64,000 bases of DNA from Mangrovicoccus algicola (GTDB lineage Bacteria > Pseudomonadota > Alphaproteobacteria > Rhodobacterales > Rhodobacteraceae), in assembly GCF_014903745.1 (NCBI RefSeq), contig NZ_JACVXA010000006.1, positions 1 through 64,000 of the forward strand, in the 5' to 3' direction. This document shows, piece by piece, positions 26,177 to 37,097 of the stretch (its first letter is position 1; each line of letters begins with the position of its first letter). The notes beneath the pieces were generated by a model. That model did not search any database. It was not told where the DNA came from and worked only from the letters and a program-made list of their open reading frames with translations. Position numbers and translations under genes: made by a program.

Positions 26177-27292
26177 ATGACCGCGCATACCGGACAGGGG
26201 GTTCTGCCACGTCAGGCGCTGGCCGATCTGGTCGAGCGGGGCGTCATCGCACCGCTGCAACCGCTGGTCGAGGGCCAGATCCAGCCCGCGTCGCTGGACC
26301 TGCGGCTCGGCCATACCGCCTACCGCCTGCGCGCCTCGTTCCTTGCCGGAAGGGACTCGCGCATTTCCGCCCGCCTTCCCGATTTCCTCATGCACCGCAT
26401 CGACCTCTCCGATGGCGCCGTGCTGGAAAAGGGCTGCGTCTACCTCGTCCCGCTGATGGAGCGGCTGCGCATGCCGCCCGGGCTGGAAGGGGTCGCAAAT
26501 GCCAAGAGCTCGACCGGGCGGCTGGACCTTCTGACACGGCTGGTCACCGATCACGGGACCGAATTCGACCGCATCCCCGCAGGCTATGACGGCCCGCTCT
26601 ATGCCGAGATCTGCCCGCGCAGCTTTTCCGTGCTGGTGCGCCCGGGCATGCGGCTGAACCAGCTGCGCCTGCGCGCGGGCCGCGCGGTGCTGGAGGATGC
26701 CGAACTGGCGGCGCGCCATGCGGCCGAGCCGCTGGTCGATGGCGGCCCGGCGGTGATCTCGGACGGGCTGGGATTTTCCGTCGATCTCGAACCGGGTCCC
26801 GGCGGGCTGGTCGGCTATCGCGCCAAACCGCATTCGGGGGTGATCGACCTCGACCGGCTGGGCAGCTATCCGGTGCGCGAGTTCTGGGAAAGGCTGGAAA
26901 CCGAGGACCGGCGGCTGATCCTCGATCCCGGGGCCTTCTACATCCTGGTCAGCCGGGAGTCGGTGACGATCCCGCCCGATTGCGCCGCCGAGATGGCCCC
27001 GTATTTCGCCATGGTCGGCGAATTCCGCGTGCATTACGCGGGGTTCTTCGATCCCGGTTTCGGGCATCACGAGGCGGGCGGGCATGGCGCGCGCGGCGTT
27101 CTCGAGGTGCGCTGCCACGAGGCGCCATTCGCGCTCGATCACGGGCAGGTCGTCGGGCGGCTGATCTATGAACGGATGACCGAACGGCCGGATCTGCTCT
27201 ACGGGGCCGATCTGGCCTCGAATTACCAGGGACAGGGGCTGAAGCTGGCCAAGCATTTCGCCCCCGACCCCCATAGCGGACCGACCCCATGA
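26177..27292 (+). CDS. dcd: 2'-deoxycytidine 5'-triphosphate deaminase
   Basis: A 371-residue protein of the double-length dCTP deaminase-like family found in Alphaproteobacteria, in which two dUTPase-like folds occur in one chain. It deaminates dCTP to dUTP for dTMP synthesis. Visible motifs are [13 protein letters not shown] (near residue 34), [22 protein letters not shown] (about 110-130, the nucleotide site) and [12 protein letters not shown]. The second half (from about 190) repeats the fold with [12 protein letters not shown] strong ggagg site precedes the ATG. It overlaps queF by ATGA. Confidence 0.92.
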   Translation: MTAHTGQGVLPRQALADLVERGVIAPLQPLVEGQIQPASLDLRLGHTAYRLRASFLAGRDSRISARLPDFLMHRIDLSDGAVLEKGCVYLVPLMERLRMPPGLEGVANAKSSTGRLDLLTRLVTDHGTEFDRIPAGYDGPLYAEICPRSFSVLVRPGMRLNQLRLRAGRAVLEDAELAARHAAEPLVDGGPAVISDGLGFSVDLEPGPGGLVGYRAKPHSGVIDLDRLGSYPVREFWERLETEDRRLILDPGAFYILVSRESVTIPPDCAAEMAPYFAMVGEFRVHYAGFFDPGFGHHEAGGHGARGVLEVRCHEAPFALDHGQVVGRLIYERMTERPDLLYGADLASNYQGQGLKLAKHFAPDPHSGPTP

Positions 27293-27753
27293 CCGAAGAA
27301 CGTTTCTCGTCCCTGACCCAGCTGGGCGGCAGCACCGAATTGCCGGCCAGCCCCGAAACGGCCAGGCTGGAACGCGTGCCCAATGCCCGCGCCTCGATGG
27401 ATTACGTGGTCCGTTTCACCTGCCCGGAATTCACCTCGCTCTGCCCGATGACCGGCCAGCCCGATTTCGCGCATCTGACGATCGACTACGTCCCCGACCA
27501 GTGGCTGGTGGAATCGAAGTCGCTGAAGCTGTTCCTGGGATCCTTCCGCAATCATGGCTCGTTCCACGAGGATTGCACGCTGATGGTCGCGGCGCGGCTG
27601 GTGGAGACGCTGGCGCCGCGCTGGCTGCGCATCGGCGGCTACTGGTATCCGCGCGGCGGCATCCCGATCGACGTGTTCTGGCAGACCGGGCCGGTGCCCG
27701 AAGGCGTCTGGATCCCCGATCAGGGCGTGCCGCCCTATCGCGGCCGCGGCTGA
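27289..27753 (+). CDS. queF: NADPH-dependent 7-cyano-7-deazaguanine reductase
   Basis: A 154-residue enzyme of the short (YkvM-type) QueF family, which reduces preQ0 to preQ1 on the way to queuosine in tRNA. The catalytic Cys52 is in [12 protein letters not shown], with Asp59, and the family motif [20 protein letters not shown] follows. It is translationally coupled to dcd. Its stop lies 3 bases before the end of the convergent Mth938-like gene. Confidence 0.95.
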   Translation: MTEERFSSLTQLGGSTELPASPETARLERVPNARASMDYVVRFTCPEFTSLCPMTGQPDFAHLTIDYVPDQWLVESKSLKLFLGSFRNHGSFHEDCTLMVAARLVETLAPRWLRIGGYWYPRGGIPIDVFWQTGPVPEGVWIPDQGVPPYRGRG

Positions 27754-27756
27754 GGC

Positions 27757-28110
27757 TCAGACCGCCAGCGCCGCCAGTCCGATGCGCCGCCCCTCGCTGA
27801 GCAGCACGTTATAGGCGCGGCAGGCAGAGGGGCTGGCCATCGGCTCCACCCCGATCCCGGCCGCCTCCAGCGGCGTCTTCAGCGCGGCGGGCAGATAGGC
27901 CATCTCGGCCCCCGTGCCCAGCAGCAGCACGTCCAGCCCCTCGGCCCGATCCAGGATGTCGGCGAGGTCGCCATAGCCTTCCCAGCCCCGGCGCAGCCCC
28001 GGCAGGACCAGAAGCCCGCCGCGGATCACCTCGCCGCCGATGCGGAAGAATCCCGGGCCGTAGCCCTCGACCGGCGGGGTGTCGCGATAATCGATTTCGG
28101 TCAGGCGCAT
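27757..28110 (-). CDS. Mth938-like (NDUFAF3-type) domain protein
   Basis: A 117-residue protein of the Mth938/DUF498 family. It shows the conserved YGPGFFRIGGEVIRGGLLVLP, the central LLLGTGAEMAYLP and the C-terminal SPSACRAYNVLLSEGRRI. Relatives in mitochondria (NDUFAF3) help assemble complex I, and a similar role in alphaproteobacterial membrane complexes is possible but unproven. It is convergent with queF, and 58 bases separate its start from the end of the TauE gene upstream. Confidence 0.85.
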   Translation of the reverse strand: MRLTEIDYRDTPPVEGYGPGFFRIGGEVIRGGLLVLPGLRRGWEGYGDLADILDRAEGLDVLLLGTGAEMAYLPAALKTPLEAAGIGVEPMASPSACRAYNVLLSEGRRIGLAALAV

Positions 28111-28168
28111 GCGCTTTCCTCCTGTCCCCTTCTAGCGCGGAACCGGCGCCAGGCGAAGCCCCCCGGCC

Positions 28169-28918
28169 TCACTCCAGCGGCAGGCCCAGCAGCACCGCCA
28201 CCGCGATCAGCAGATAGGCGCTGCGCCGGTACAGGCGTTCGCGGGCCGGGTCGAACAGCGCCTGGCCCAGCCTGCAGCCTGCGGCATAGGGCAGAAGCTG
28301 CAGCAGGCCCAGCCCGATGGCCTGCGCGCTCAGCAGCCCCTGGAAGGCCAGCTGCGGCAGCAGCAGCAGCGACAGGAAGGTCAGGAAGACCAGCGTGTTC
28401 GCCCGGTTTGCCGCCGCGCTGCCCTGCCCGCCCAGATGGAACAGGATGACCACCGGCCCGCTCAGCCCGGTTGCGCCGCCCACAATCCCCGTCGCCGCGC
28501 CCACCGCCGCCCGCGCCAGCCGTCCCGGCACCGCGCGATAGCGCCAGCCGGTCATCAGTCCGGCCAGGGTCAGCGCGACGCAGGCCGAGGTGATCCAGCG
28601 CAGCGCCAGCGGATCGGTGCTGCGCAGCACCCAGATCCCCAGCGGCGCCGTCAGGAAGGCCGCTGCGACCATCAGCAGGGTCGGCCCCGGCTCCACCTGC
28701 CGGATGGCGCGGGGCACCACCGTCACCAGAGAGGCCAGCGCCGACAGCGACAGGCCCGCCACCGCCACCGACGGGTCGACCCAGACCGTTGCCAGCGGCA
28801 TGTAGATCAGCGCCGCCCCGAAACCGGCGAATCCATAGACCAGCCCGGCGGCGAAGGTGACCAGCAGGACCGGAAGAAGCCCCGGCAGCGCGAGGGTCGC
28901 GTGGATCAGCTCTGTCAT
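28169..28918 (-). CDS. TauE/SafE family sulfite exporter-like permease
   Basis: A 249-residue integral membrane protein with about eight hydrophobic helices in two related halves. The first half carries FAAGLVYGFAGFGAALI and the second GGATGLSGPVVILF, the repeated glycine-rich motifs of the TauE/SafE/YfcA family. Members export sulfite or organosulfonate breakdown products, but many have unknown substrates. No sulfur-metabolism genes lie nearby. Confidence 0.85.
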   Translation of the reverse strand: MTELIHATLALPGLLPVLLVTFAAGLVYGFAGFGAALIYMPLATVWVDPSVAVAGLSLSALASLVTVVPRAIRQVEPGPTLLMVAAAFLTAPLGIWVLRSTDPLALRWITSACVALTLAGLMTGWRYRAVPGRLARAAVGAATGIVGGATGLSGPVVILFHLGGQGSAAANRANTLVFLTFLSLLLLPQLAFQGLLSAQAIGLGLLQLLPYAAGCRLGQALFDPARERLYRRSAYLLIAVAVLLGLPLE

Positions 28919-28995
28919 CGGGGCGGTCCTTGCAATGGCCCCCCTCGCCTAGCGGGGACACCGGGAGGCGTCCAGAGCCAGAGCGGCCGCGCCCG

Positions 28996-29814
28996 TCAGT
29001 CCAGCGCCTGCTCCAGTCCGGCGCGCACCGCCGCCTCGCTGTCCAGGGCCAGCGCCTTGCGCCCGGCAGCGGCGGCAATGGCCGGATGCCGGATGATCCG
29101 CACCGCCCCCCCGCGCGGGGCGGCAAGCACCTGCAGCAGATGCGGCGCCAGGTCCATGTCGCCCCACCAGCCGTGAAAGCGCGGATCGCAGCCGGGCGGG
29201 GCGCGATAGGCCAGCGTCACGGGCTGCACCCGCAGCCCGGGCAGGTCGCGCAGCGCGGCGAACATGGCACTGCGGAACCGCAGAACGCGGCGGCCGTCGC
29301 TGCTGGTCCCCTCGGGAAACAGCACCAGCCGATGCCCGGCCGCCAGCCGGTCGCGCAGCCGCGCCGCCTGGGCCGCCGCCTGCCGCCTGTCGCGCGCGAT
29401 GAAGACGGTTCCGGTCGCCCGCGCCAGAAGCCCGATCCCCGGCCAGCCCGCGACCTCCGACTTGGCGACGAAATAGACCGGGCCGCGCGCGTTGAGCACG
29501 AAGATGTCCAGCCAGGACACGTGATTTGCCACGACCAGCCGCGCCGCCGGATCCTCCGGCCCCTCGACCTGCCACCGCAGCCCCAGCAGCCGCAGGACGA
29601 TCCGGCAGACAGCGACCGTGACCCGGGGCGACAGCGGCCGGTCCTTGCGGCGCAATGGCCGCTCGAACAGCCGCAGCGCCAGGAGCAACCCCAGCCCCCC
29701 CGTCAGCACCAGCGCGATCGGCGGCACCCGCAGCATCACGCGGGCCCAATCCCGCACCCCGGCAGGCGGGCGCGCCACGGGCGGGTCCTGCGACTGCCAG
29801 GTGACGCCGTTCAC
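28996..29814 (-). CDS. olsA: Lyso-ornithine lipid O-acyltransferase
   Basis: A 272-residue membrane-bound PlsC-family acyltransferase. An N-terminal hydrophobic helix (about 29-50) is followed by the catalytic NHVSWLD (His98, Asp103) and the substrate motif FPEGT (166-170). Coupled to olsB, it would add the second acyl chain and complete ornithine lipid, a phosphorus-free membrane lipid common in Rhodobacterales. I take the GTG at 29814 as start because it overlaps the olsB stop as GTGA; the same frame is open far upstream, but that is an olsB shadow. A 1-acylglycerol-3-phosphate acyltransferase role is the alternative. Confidence 0.88.
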   Translation of the reverse strand: MNGVTWQSQDPPVARPPAGVRDWARVMLRVPPIALVLTGGLGLLLALRLFERPLRRKDRPLSPRVTVAVCRIVLRLLGLRWQVEGPEDPAARLVVANHVSWLDIFVLNARGPVYFVAKSEVAGWPGIGLLARATGTVFIARDRRQAAAQAARLRDRLAAGHRLVLFPEGTSSDGRRVLRFRSAMFAALRDLPGLRVQPVTLAYRAPPGCDPRFHGWWGDMDLAPHLLQVLAAPRGGAVRIIRHPAIAAAAGRKALALDSEAAVRAGLEQALD

Positions 29815-30614
29815 GCGCCCAGCCCCTTGGTATAGATCGCCCGCTGGCGCGCATTCATGCGCGCCACGTCCAGCACCAGGCAGATATCGGTGGTGTTGAA
29901 ATCGCGATCCACGAAGGCGCCGTCCCCGACGAAACCGCCGAGCCGCAGATAGGCCTTGATCAGCGCCGGGACCTCGCGCATGGCGGCCACCTTGTCGATC
30001 TCCGCCTCCGGCATCCGGTCCATCGGTTCGTAGACGCCGGGCAGCGTGCGCACCCGCAGATCCTCCGGGGCCAGGTGGCGGTGATGCAGCAGCGACAGCG
30101 GCGCCGCGAGCCGATCCGGGTCCGTGCCGTGGAAGCTGGCCGTGCCGAAGAGAATCTCGACCCCCTGCTCCAGCGTATAGGCGGCCAGCCCCGTCCAAAG
30201 GTGGAACATCGCCGCCCCGCCGCGATAATCGCGATGCAGGCAGGACCGCCCGAGTTCCAGCAGCCTGCGCCCCGACGCCTTCAGGACCGACAGGTCATAC
30301 TCGCCGTCGCCGTAGAACCCGCCCGTGCGCTCGATGCGATCCCCCGGAAGCAGCCGGTAGACCCCGATCACCTGCTCCGCCGGGCTGCCGCCCCGCGCGA
30401 GATCAAGCACCAGCATGTGATCGAAGACCGGGTCGAACCGGTCGCGCTCCAGCCGGGCCTGGTGATCGGCCATCGGCCCGCCGGCGCCCAGTTCCTCGAC
30501 GAACACCTCGTAGCGCAGCCTCTGCGCGGCACGGATCTCCTCCTCGCTGCGGGCAAGGCGGACCTGGAAATTCGGGGCGCGGGGGGGCACGGGCCCGGGG
30601 GAAGGCGGCAGCAT
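29811..30614 (-). CDS. olsB: L-ornithine N-acyltransferase (acyl-ACP-dependent)
   Basis: A 267-residue GNAT-fold acyltransferase that transfers a 3-hydroxyacyl group from ACP to ornithine, giving lyso-ornithine lipid. Family features are QRLRYEVFVEELGA (about 31-44), DHMLVLDLA, the acceptor-side RLLELGRSCLHRDYRGG and FGTASFHGTDP. It is coupled to olsA by a GTGA overlap. The leader MLPPSPGPVPPRAPNFQVR is proline-rich, and a later start cannot be ruled out. Confidence 0.9.
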   Translation of the reverse strand: MLPPSPGPVPPRAPNFQVRLARSEEEIRAAQRLRYEVFVEELGAGGPMADHQARLERDRFDPVFDHMLVLDLARGGSPAEQVIGVYRLLPGDRIERTGGFYGDGEYDLSVLKASGRRLLELGRSCLHRDYRGGAAMFHLWTGLAAYTLEQGVEILFGTASFHGTDPDRLAAPLSLLHHRHLAPEDLRVRTLPGVYEPMDRMPEAEIDKVAAMREVPALIKAYLRLGGFVGDGAFVDRDFNTTDICLVLDVARMNARQRAIYTKGLGA

Positions 30615-30714
30615 CGCGGCTCCTACAAAATTACCACATTCGCCGCTGCGCAGCTGTCGTTGCTTGACGCGGGCAAATCTCTCTCCCTAAGGTTGAGCGG
30701 TGGGCCGCCGAAGC

Positions 30715-30891
30715 TCAGGGATCGATTTCAAGCTGCAGATCGACGGCCGTCCCTTCGATAACGACCTTGCCTGCATGTTCGAAATTAACCGTGATTTTAC
30801 CATTTATGTTCGATTGAACCTGACCGAGCCCCCAATCGGGGCGGGTCGGATGACGAACCAGCATGCCCGGTTCCAGCAGTCCGTTCATCAT
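30715..30891 (-). CDS. DUF3553 domain-containing small protein
   Basis: A 58-residue protein with an SH3-like beta barrel pattern: LEPGMLVRHPTRPDWGLGQV, NGKITVNFEHAGKVV and the closing VDLQLE. DUF3553 proteins resemble the small barrel found in some helicases and CarD-like factors; the function is unknown. I place the start at 30891, where a GAGGTGG sequence is well spaced; a GTG at 30900 is in the same frame. It is divergent from chpT with only 29 bases between the starts. Confidence 0.75.
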   Translation of the reverse strand: MMNGLLEPGMLVRHPTRPDWGLGQVQSNINGKITVNFEHAGKVVIEGTAVDLQLEIDP

Positions 30892-30920
30892 GAGCGCCAC
30901 CTCGGGAGGAAATACGTGGA

Positions 30921-31529
30921 ATGTCCAATAATGCCCATGATCTGACTGCCTTGCTGGGGTCCCGCATCTGTCACGACCTGATAAGCCCGCTGGGCGCGAT
31001 CGGCAACGGTCTGGAACTTCTGTCCATGACCGGCAGCGGCGGCGCCGAGATGGCCCTTATCGCCGAAAGCGTCGCCAATGCCAATGCGCGCGTGCGGTTC
31101 TACCGGGTGGCCTATGGTGCGGCAGCGGGCGATCACAGCATGGGCCGCTCCGAGATCGCCAGCATCCTGGAGGACGTCACCCGCGGCAGCCGCACGCGGA
31201 TCGCCTGGAACAGCCCCGAGCCCGCGCTGCGCGCCGAGGTGAAGCTGGCCTTCCTCCTGATCCAGTGCCTGGAGACGGCCATGCCCTATGGCGGCGAGAT
31301 CGTCGTGACCCGCGACGGCCCGGCATGGAGCATCCATGGCCGGGCCGAGAAGCTGAAGATCCTGCCGCAGCTGTGGCAGGGGTTGCAGGAAGAGGCCGCC
31401 GCCGCACCGGGCCTGCCGGAGATCACCCCGGCCCAGGTGCAATTCGCGCTGGCGCCGCAGACCATGCGCGCGCTGGGGCGCACGCCGCGGCTGCAGATCC
31501 GCGAAACCGACATCCTGCTCGGCTACTGA
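30921..31529 (+). CDS. chpT: Histidine phosphotransferase ChpT
   Basis: A 202-residue phosphotransferase of the CtrA relay. It takes phosphate from the receiver domain of CckA and gives it to CtrA and CpdR. The phosphorylated residue is His18 in SRICHDLISPLGAIGNGLELL, within a dimerising helical hairpin. The second part (from about 85) is a degenerate ATPase-like fold lacking the nucleotide-binding boxes, which is the known ChpT architecture. Its partner kinase gene cckA is also in this window, at 56-59 kb. In Rhodobacter this relay controls motility and gene transfer agent release. Confidence 0.93.
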   Translation: MSNNAHDLTALLGSRICHDLISPLGAIGNGLELLSMTGSGGAEMALIAESVANANARVRFYRVAYGAAAGDHSMGRSEIASILEDVTRGSRTRIAWNSPEPALRAEVKLAFLLIQCLETAMPYGGEIVVTRDGPAWSIHGRAEKLKILPQLWQGLQEEAAAAPGLPEITPAQVQFALAPQTMRALGRTPRLQIRETDILLGY

Positions 31530-31558
31530 CCCGGCCTGGCTGCGACCGGGCCGCGGGA

Positions 31559-32820
31559 TCAGGCCCGCACCGTGCCATCCCCCGTCACGAGGTACTTGAA
31601 GCTGGTCAGCTGCGCCGCCCCGACCGGGCCGCGCGCATGCAGCTTGCCCGTGGCGATGCCGATCTCGGCGCCCATGCCGAATTCGCCGCCATCGGCGAAC
31701 TGCGTGGAGGCGTTGCGCATCAGGATGGCGCTGTCGAGCCGCGCGAAGAACTCCGCCGCCACGCCGTCATCCTCGGTCAGCACGCAATCCGTATGGTTGG
31801 AGCCGTAGGTGCGGATATGGGCAATCGCCTCGTCCACGCCCTCGACGACCCGCGCCGCGACGATCATGTCCAGGAATTCGCGCCCGAAATCCCCGTCCTC
31901 GGCCGGGACCGTGCCCGGCACGGATTGCAGCGCGGGATCGGCGCGCACCTCCACGCCCGCGGCGACCAGATCCTCGATCAGGGCGGTTCCGTGGGCTTCG
32001 ATGAAACCGCGGTCCAGCAGCAGGCATTCCACCGCGCCGCAGATGCCGGTGCGCCGCGTCTTGGCATTCATCACCACCCGGCGCGCCTTTTCGGGATCGG
32101 CGGCCTGATCGACATAGATATGGCAGATGCCCTCGAGATGGGCAAAGACCGGCACCCGCGCCTCGCGCTGCACCAGCCCGACCAGCCCCTTGCCGCCGCG
32201 CGGTACGATCACGTCGATATGGTCGGTCATGCGCAGCATCTCGCCCACGGCCTCCCGGTCGCGCACGGGCACCAGCTGGATCGCCTCCAGCGGTAGCTTG
32301 GCGGCGCGCAGCCCGGCCTGAAGGCAGGCATGGATCGCCCCCGAGCTGTGGAAGCTTTCGGACCCGCCGCGCAGGATCACCGCATTGCCCGATTTCAGGC
32401 ACAGCGCCCCGGCATCGGCCGTCACGTTGGGCCGACTTTCATAGATCACGCCGATCACGCCGATCGGCGTGCGGACGCGGCGGATATGGATGCCCGAGGG
32501 CCGGTCCCATTCCTCCATGACCTCGCCCACCGGGTCGTCCTGGGCAGCGACGGCCCGCAGCCCGGCCACGATACCCTCGATGCGCGACTCGTCCAGCCGC
32601 AGCCGGTCCATCATCGCCTCGGTCAGGCCCTTTTCGCGCCCGTACTCCAAATCGAGGGCATTGGCCTGAAGGATCTCGTCGCGCCGGTTCCAGACCGCAT
32701 CCGCCGCGGCGTCCAGCGCCCGGGCCTTGCGCTCTGGTCCCGCCGTGGCCAGTTCGAGTGCGGCGCCGCGTGCGCGCAGCCCCATCGAAGCCATCAGCTC
32801 GGACACCGTTTCAAGATCCT

Positions 32821-32824
<4 letters not shown>
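31559..32824 (-). CDS. proA: Glutamate-5-semialdehyde dehydrogenase (gamma-glutamyl phosphate reductase)
   Basis: A 421-residue aldehyde dehydrogenase-fold enzyme for the second step of proline synthesis. The catalytic Cys262 is in [13 protein letters not shown]; the substrate and NADPH regions [12 protein letters not shown] and VPRGGKGLV are present. Length is typical (about 420). It overlaps proB by ATGA and ends the long minus-strand unit that starts with rplU. Confidence 0.97.
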
Positions 32825-35003
<2,179 letters not shown>

Positions 35004-35051
35004 TCAAGCCTCGGGGGTGGCGTTTTCGCGCGGCATGCACCGGCGCGCGGT

Positions 35052-35594
35052 TCAGCAGGGCCGGTCCGGCAGGGATGCGACGGGCGGCCGGGCGGGACCG
35101 CCGGGGGGCCAGTCGCCGGGCGCCAGCCTCAGGCAGACAAGCTCCACCGGCGCCCGCCAGTATTCGCTATGGACGACATCGCGGCCGAGCGCGCGGAAGC
35201 CCAGCCTGTCCAGCACCCGCGCCGAAGCGGCATTGCCGACGAGGTAATCCGCGCCGATCGCGCCGCCGCCCTCGGCGAAATGGCGCTCGATCATCGCCGC
35301 CGCCGCCTCGGTCGCGATCCCCTGCCCCCAGGCCTCGGGGCGCAGCCAGTAGCCCAGCGGCCCGCTGAGCGAGACCGCGCCCAGCGGCGCGCCCCCGCAT
35401 TCGATGATGCGCCGCGCCTTCAGCCTCCGGCTCTGGAGAACCCATTCCGCGGCCTCGTCATGACCGTAGGGGCACGGCACGCCGCGCAGCCAGCGATGCA
35501 CCTCGGGGCGGGCGATCTGGGCGGCGATCCACCCGGCATCGGCAGGCTGCGCCTGGCGCAGCACCAGCCGCCGGGTCAGGATCGGCCCGGTCAT
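35052..35594 (-). CDS. GNAT family N-acetyltransferase
   Basis: A 180-residue acetyltransferase of the RimJ/RimL-like branch. The start LTRRLVLRQAQPADAG, the central LGYWLRPEAWGQGIATEAA with the acetyl-CoA loop, and NAASARVLDRLGFRALG are standard GNAT motifs. The gene begins one base after the stop of the preceding GNAT gene. The substrate is unknown. Tandem acetyltransferases at this place are a shared feature of Rhodobacterales. Confidence 0.85.
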   Translation of the reverse strand: MTGPILTRRLVLRQAQPADAGWIAAQIARPEVHRWLRGVPCPYGHDEAAEWVLQSRRLKARRIIECGGAPLGAVSLSGPLGYWLRPEAWGQGIATEAAAAMIERHFAEGGGAIGADYLVGNAASARVLDRLGFRALGRDVVHSEYWRAPVELVCLRLAPGDWPPGGPARPPVASLPDRPC

Positions 35595-35595
35595 G

Positions 35596-36144
35596 TCAGG
35601 CGGCCGCGGCGAGCCTGCGCAGGTAGGTCCAGGTCGGCAGCATCCGGTTCTGCGCCAGGCAATAGGCCTCGGCATCGCCGATATATTCGAACCCGGCATG
35701 GGTCAGGACCCGGGCGCTCTGCGGATTGCCCTGGAAGACCGAGGCATAGACCGTGTCGAGCCCCAGCGGGTTCGACCCAAGCAGCGCCTCGACCGCCTCG
35801 GAAGCATAGCCGGCATTCCAGAAGGCCGGCCCGACCCAATAGCTGATCTCGGCCTTGCCGGTATCGATCCGCGTCAGGGTGACGACGCCCAGGAATTCGC
35901 TCAGCCCCGTGCGGCTGCCATCGAGAACCCAGGTCTCGTCGCCGCGATCTGGCGCGGTCGCGCGGGCGACATAGGCTTCCGCCGCGCCGGGCGGCAGCGG
36001 ATGCGGGATCGCGGGCGTCATCTGCGCCACGCGGGCATCCCCGGCATATAGCGCCCAGAGCCCGGCATCCGAAATGCGGATCGGCCGCAGGTCGAAGCGC
36101 GTCGCCCCGATCGCGGGCAGCGGCGCAAGTGTCGTCTGTTCCAT
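35596..36144 (-). CDS. GNAT family N-acetyltransferase
   Basis: A 182-residue acetyltransferase of the same branch as its downstream neighbour (TRFDLRPIRISDAG; ISYWVGPAFWNAGYASEAVEAL; NPQSARVLTHAGFEYIG). The two proteins are related but clearly diverged, consistent with an old duplication. The start at 36144 gives the family's usual N-terminus; the frame is open to 36219. It lies after rpmA and its terminator, so it may have its own promoter in the 105 bases after the hairpin. Confidence 0.85.
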   Translation of the reverse strand: MEQTTLAPLPAIGATRFDLRPIRISDAGLWALYAGDARVAQMTPAIPHPLPPGAAEAYVARATAPDRGDETWVLDGSRTGLSEFLGVVTLTRIDTGKAEISYWVGPAFWNAGYASEAVEALLGSNPLGLDTVYASVFQGNPQSARVLTHAGFEYIGDAEAYCLAQNRMLPTWTYLRRLAAAA

Positions 36145-36249
36145 CCTGTCCTCCCAGGATCCGCCATGCGGATCGGCGCCGGCCATCGGCGCTCTCCCCC
36201 GCGCGGCAAGCTGGCGCAAAAATGTTAATGCCCGGTGCGTCCGGAACGC

Positions 36250-36280
36250 AAAAGGGGACCGGCGCTGCCGCCGGTCCCCT
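36250..36280 (-). terminator. Terminator after rpmA
   Basis: On the minus strand AGGGGACCGGC pairs with GCCGGTCCCCT around a six-base loop and runs into TTTTG. It begins 26 bases past the rpmA stop and would separate the ribosomal protein pair from the GNAT-obgE-proBA genes, at least partly. Confidence 0.8.
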
Positions 36281-36306
36281 GCATTCCTGGTCAGCCGGGG
36301 TCCGGC

Positions 36307-36576
36307 TTACTCGGCGGCCTCGGCCACCGGCAGGACGGAAATGAAGGTGCGGCCCTTGAGGCCCTTGTGGAAGGTCACCTTGCCTTCGCTGGTCGCGAAG
36401 ATGGTGTGATCCTTGCCCAGACCGACATTCTCGCCCGGCCACCACTGCGTGCCGCGCTGGCGGGCGATGATGTTGCCGGGGATGACGGCTTCGCCGCCGA
36501 ATTTCTTGATGCCGAGGCGGCGACCGATGGAATCGCGACCGTTACGGGACGAACCGCCAGCTTTCTTGTGTGCCAT
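36307..36576 (-). CDS. rpmA: 50S ribosomal protein L27
   Basis: An 89-residue ribosomal protein with the standard [16 protein letters not shown] start and [17 protein letters not shown] core. Its N-terminus reaches the peptidyl transferase centre; no Firmicute-type cleaved leader is present. It follows rplU after 24 bases. Confidence 0.97.
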   Translation of the reverse strand: MAHKKAGGSSRNGRDSIGRRLGIKKFGGEAVIPGNIIARQRGTQWWPGENVGLGKDHTIFATSEGKVTFHKGLKGRTFISVLPVAEAAE

Positions 36577-36600
36577 GGGGTGGTACTCCTCGTGCTACGG

Positions 36601-36936
36601 TTATTCCGCCGCGGCCGGGGCGCCGGCGGGCAGGATTTCGGTGATCTTCACCTGGGTCAGCTTCTGGCGGTGACCGCGGGTGCGCTTCGACGAATGCTTC
36701 CGGCGGCGCTTGACGAAGGAGATGACCTTGTCGGCCTTCACCTGCTCGACAACCTCGGCCTTGACGACCGCGCCCGACACCAGCGGAGCGCCGATCACCA
36801 GCTCGTCGCCGCCGATCATCAGGATTTCGTTGAACTGGACGGTTTCGCCAGCGGAGGCGGTCAGCTTCTCGATGCGCAGAACGTCGCCGTTCTGGACCCG
36901 ATACTGCTTGCCGCCGGTCTTGAGGACCGCAAACAT
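36601..36936 (-). CDS. rplU: 50S ribosomal protein L21
   Basis: A 111-residue ribosomal protein. [18 protein letters not shown] and [19 protein letters not shown] are diagnostic. The frame continues upstream to 36966, but the MFAVLKTGG start is the family norm. It is the first gene of the rplU-rpmA pair. Confidence 0.97.
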   Translation of the reverse strand: MFAVLKTGGKQYRVQNGDVLRIEKLTASAGETVQFNEILMIGGDELVIGAPLVSGAVVKAEVVEQVKADKVISFVKRRRKHSSKRTRGHRQKLTQVKITEILPAGAPAAAE

Positions 36937-37058
36937 GTGTCTACCCTTTTTCGGTTTCGCGTCCATGGGTCCCGCCCGGGGCGGCGTTCATGCGCGTTGC
37001 GCACCTTCGGACTGCGTGCCTTTCGGCTGAGAATCCCCGCCTCGTGACGGGAAACCGC

Positions 37059-37087
37059 CTGATGCCGCAAAACCCCCGGCCTGTCAA
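37059..37087 (-). promoter_or_regulatory. Candidate promoter of rplU-rpmA
   Basis: On the minus strand a perfect -35 box TTGACA (37087-37082) is followed 17 bases later by CATCAG (37064-37059), a weak -10. It lies 122 bases upstream of the rplU start. The consensus -35 and correct spacing make it the best promoter candidate for this ribosomal unit. Confidence 0.5.
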
Positions 37088-37097
37088 GCGCGGAGGG

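Noticed and set aside
29815-30198. Upstream extension of the olsA frame
   Set aside because: It lies wholly inside olsB in another frame and is Gly/Arg-rich. The GTG overlapping the olsB stop is the better start.
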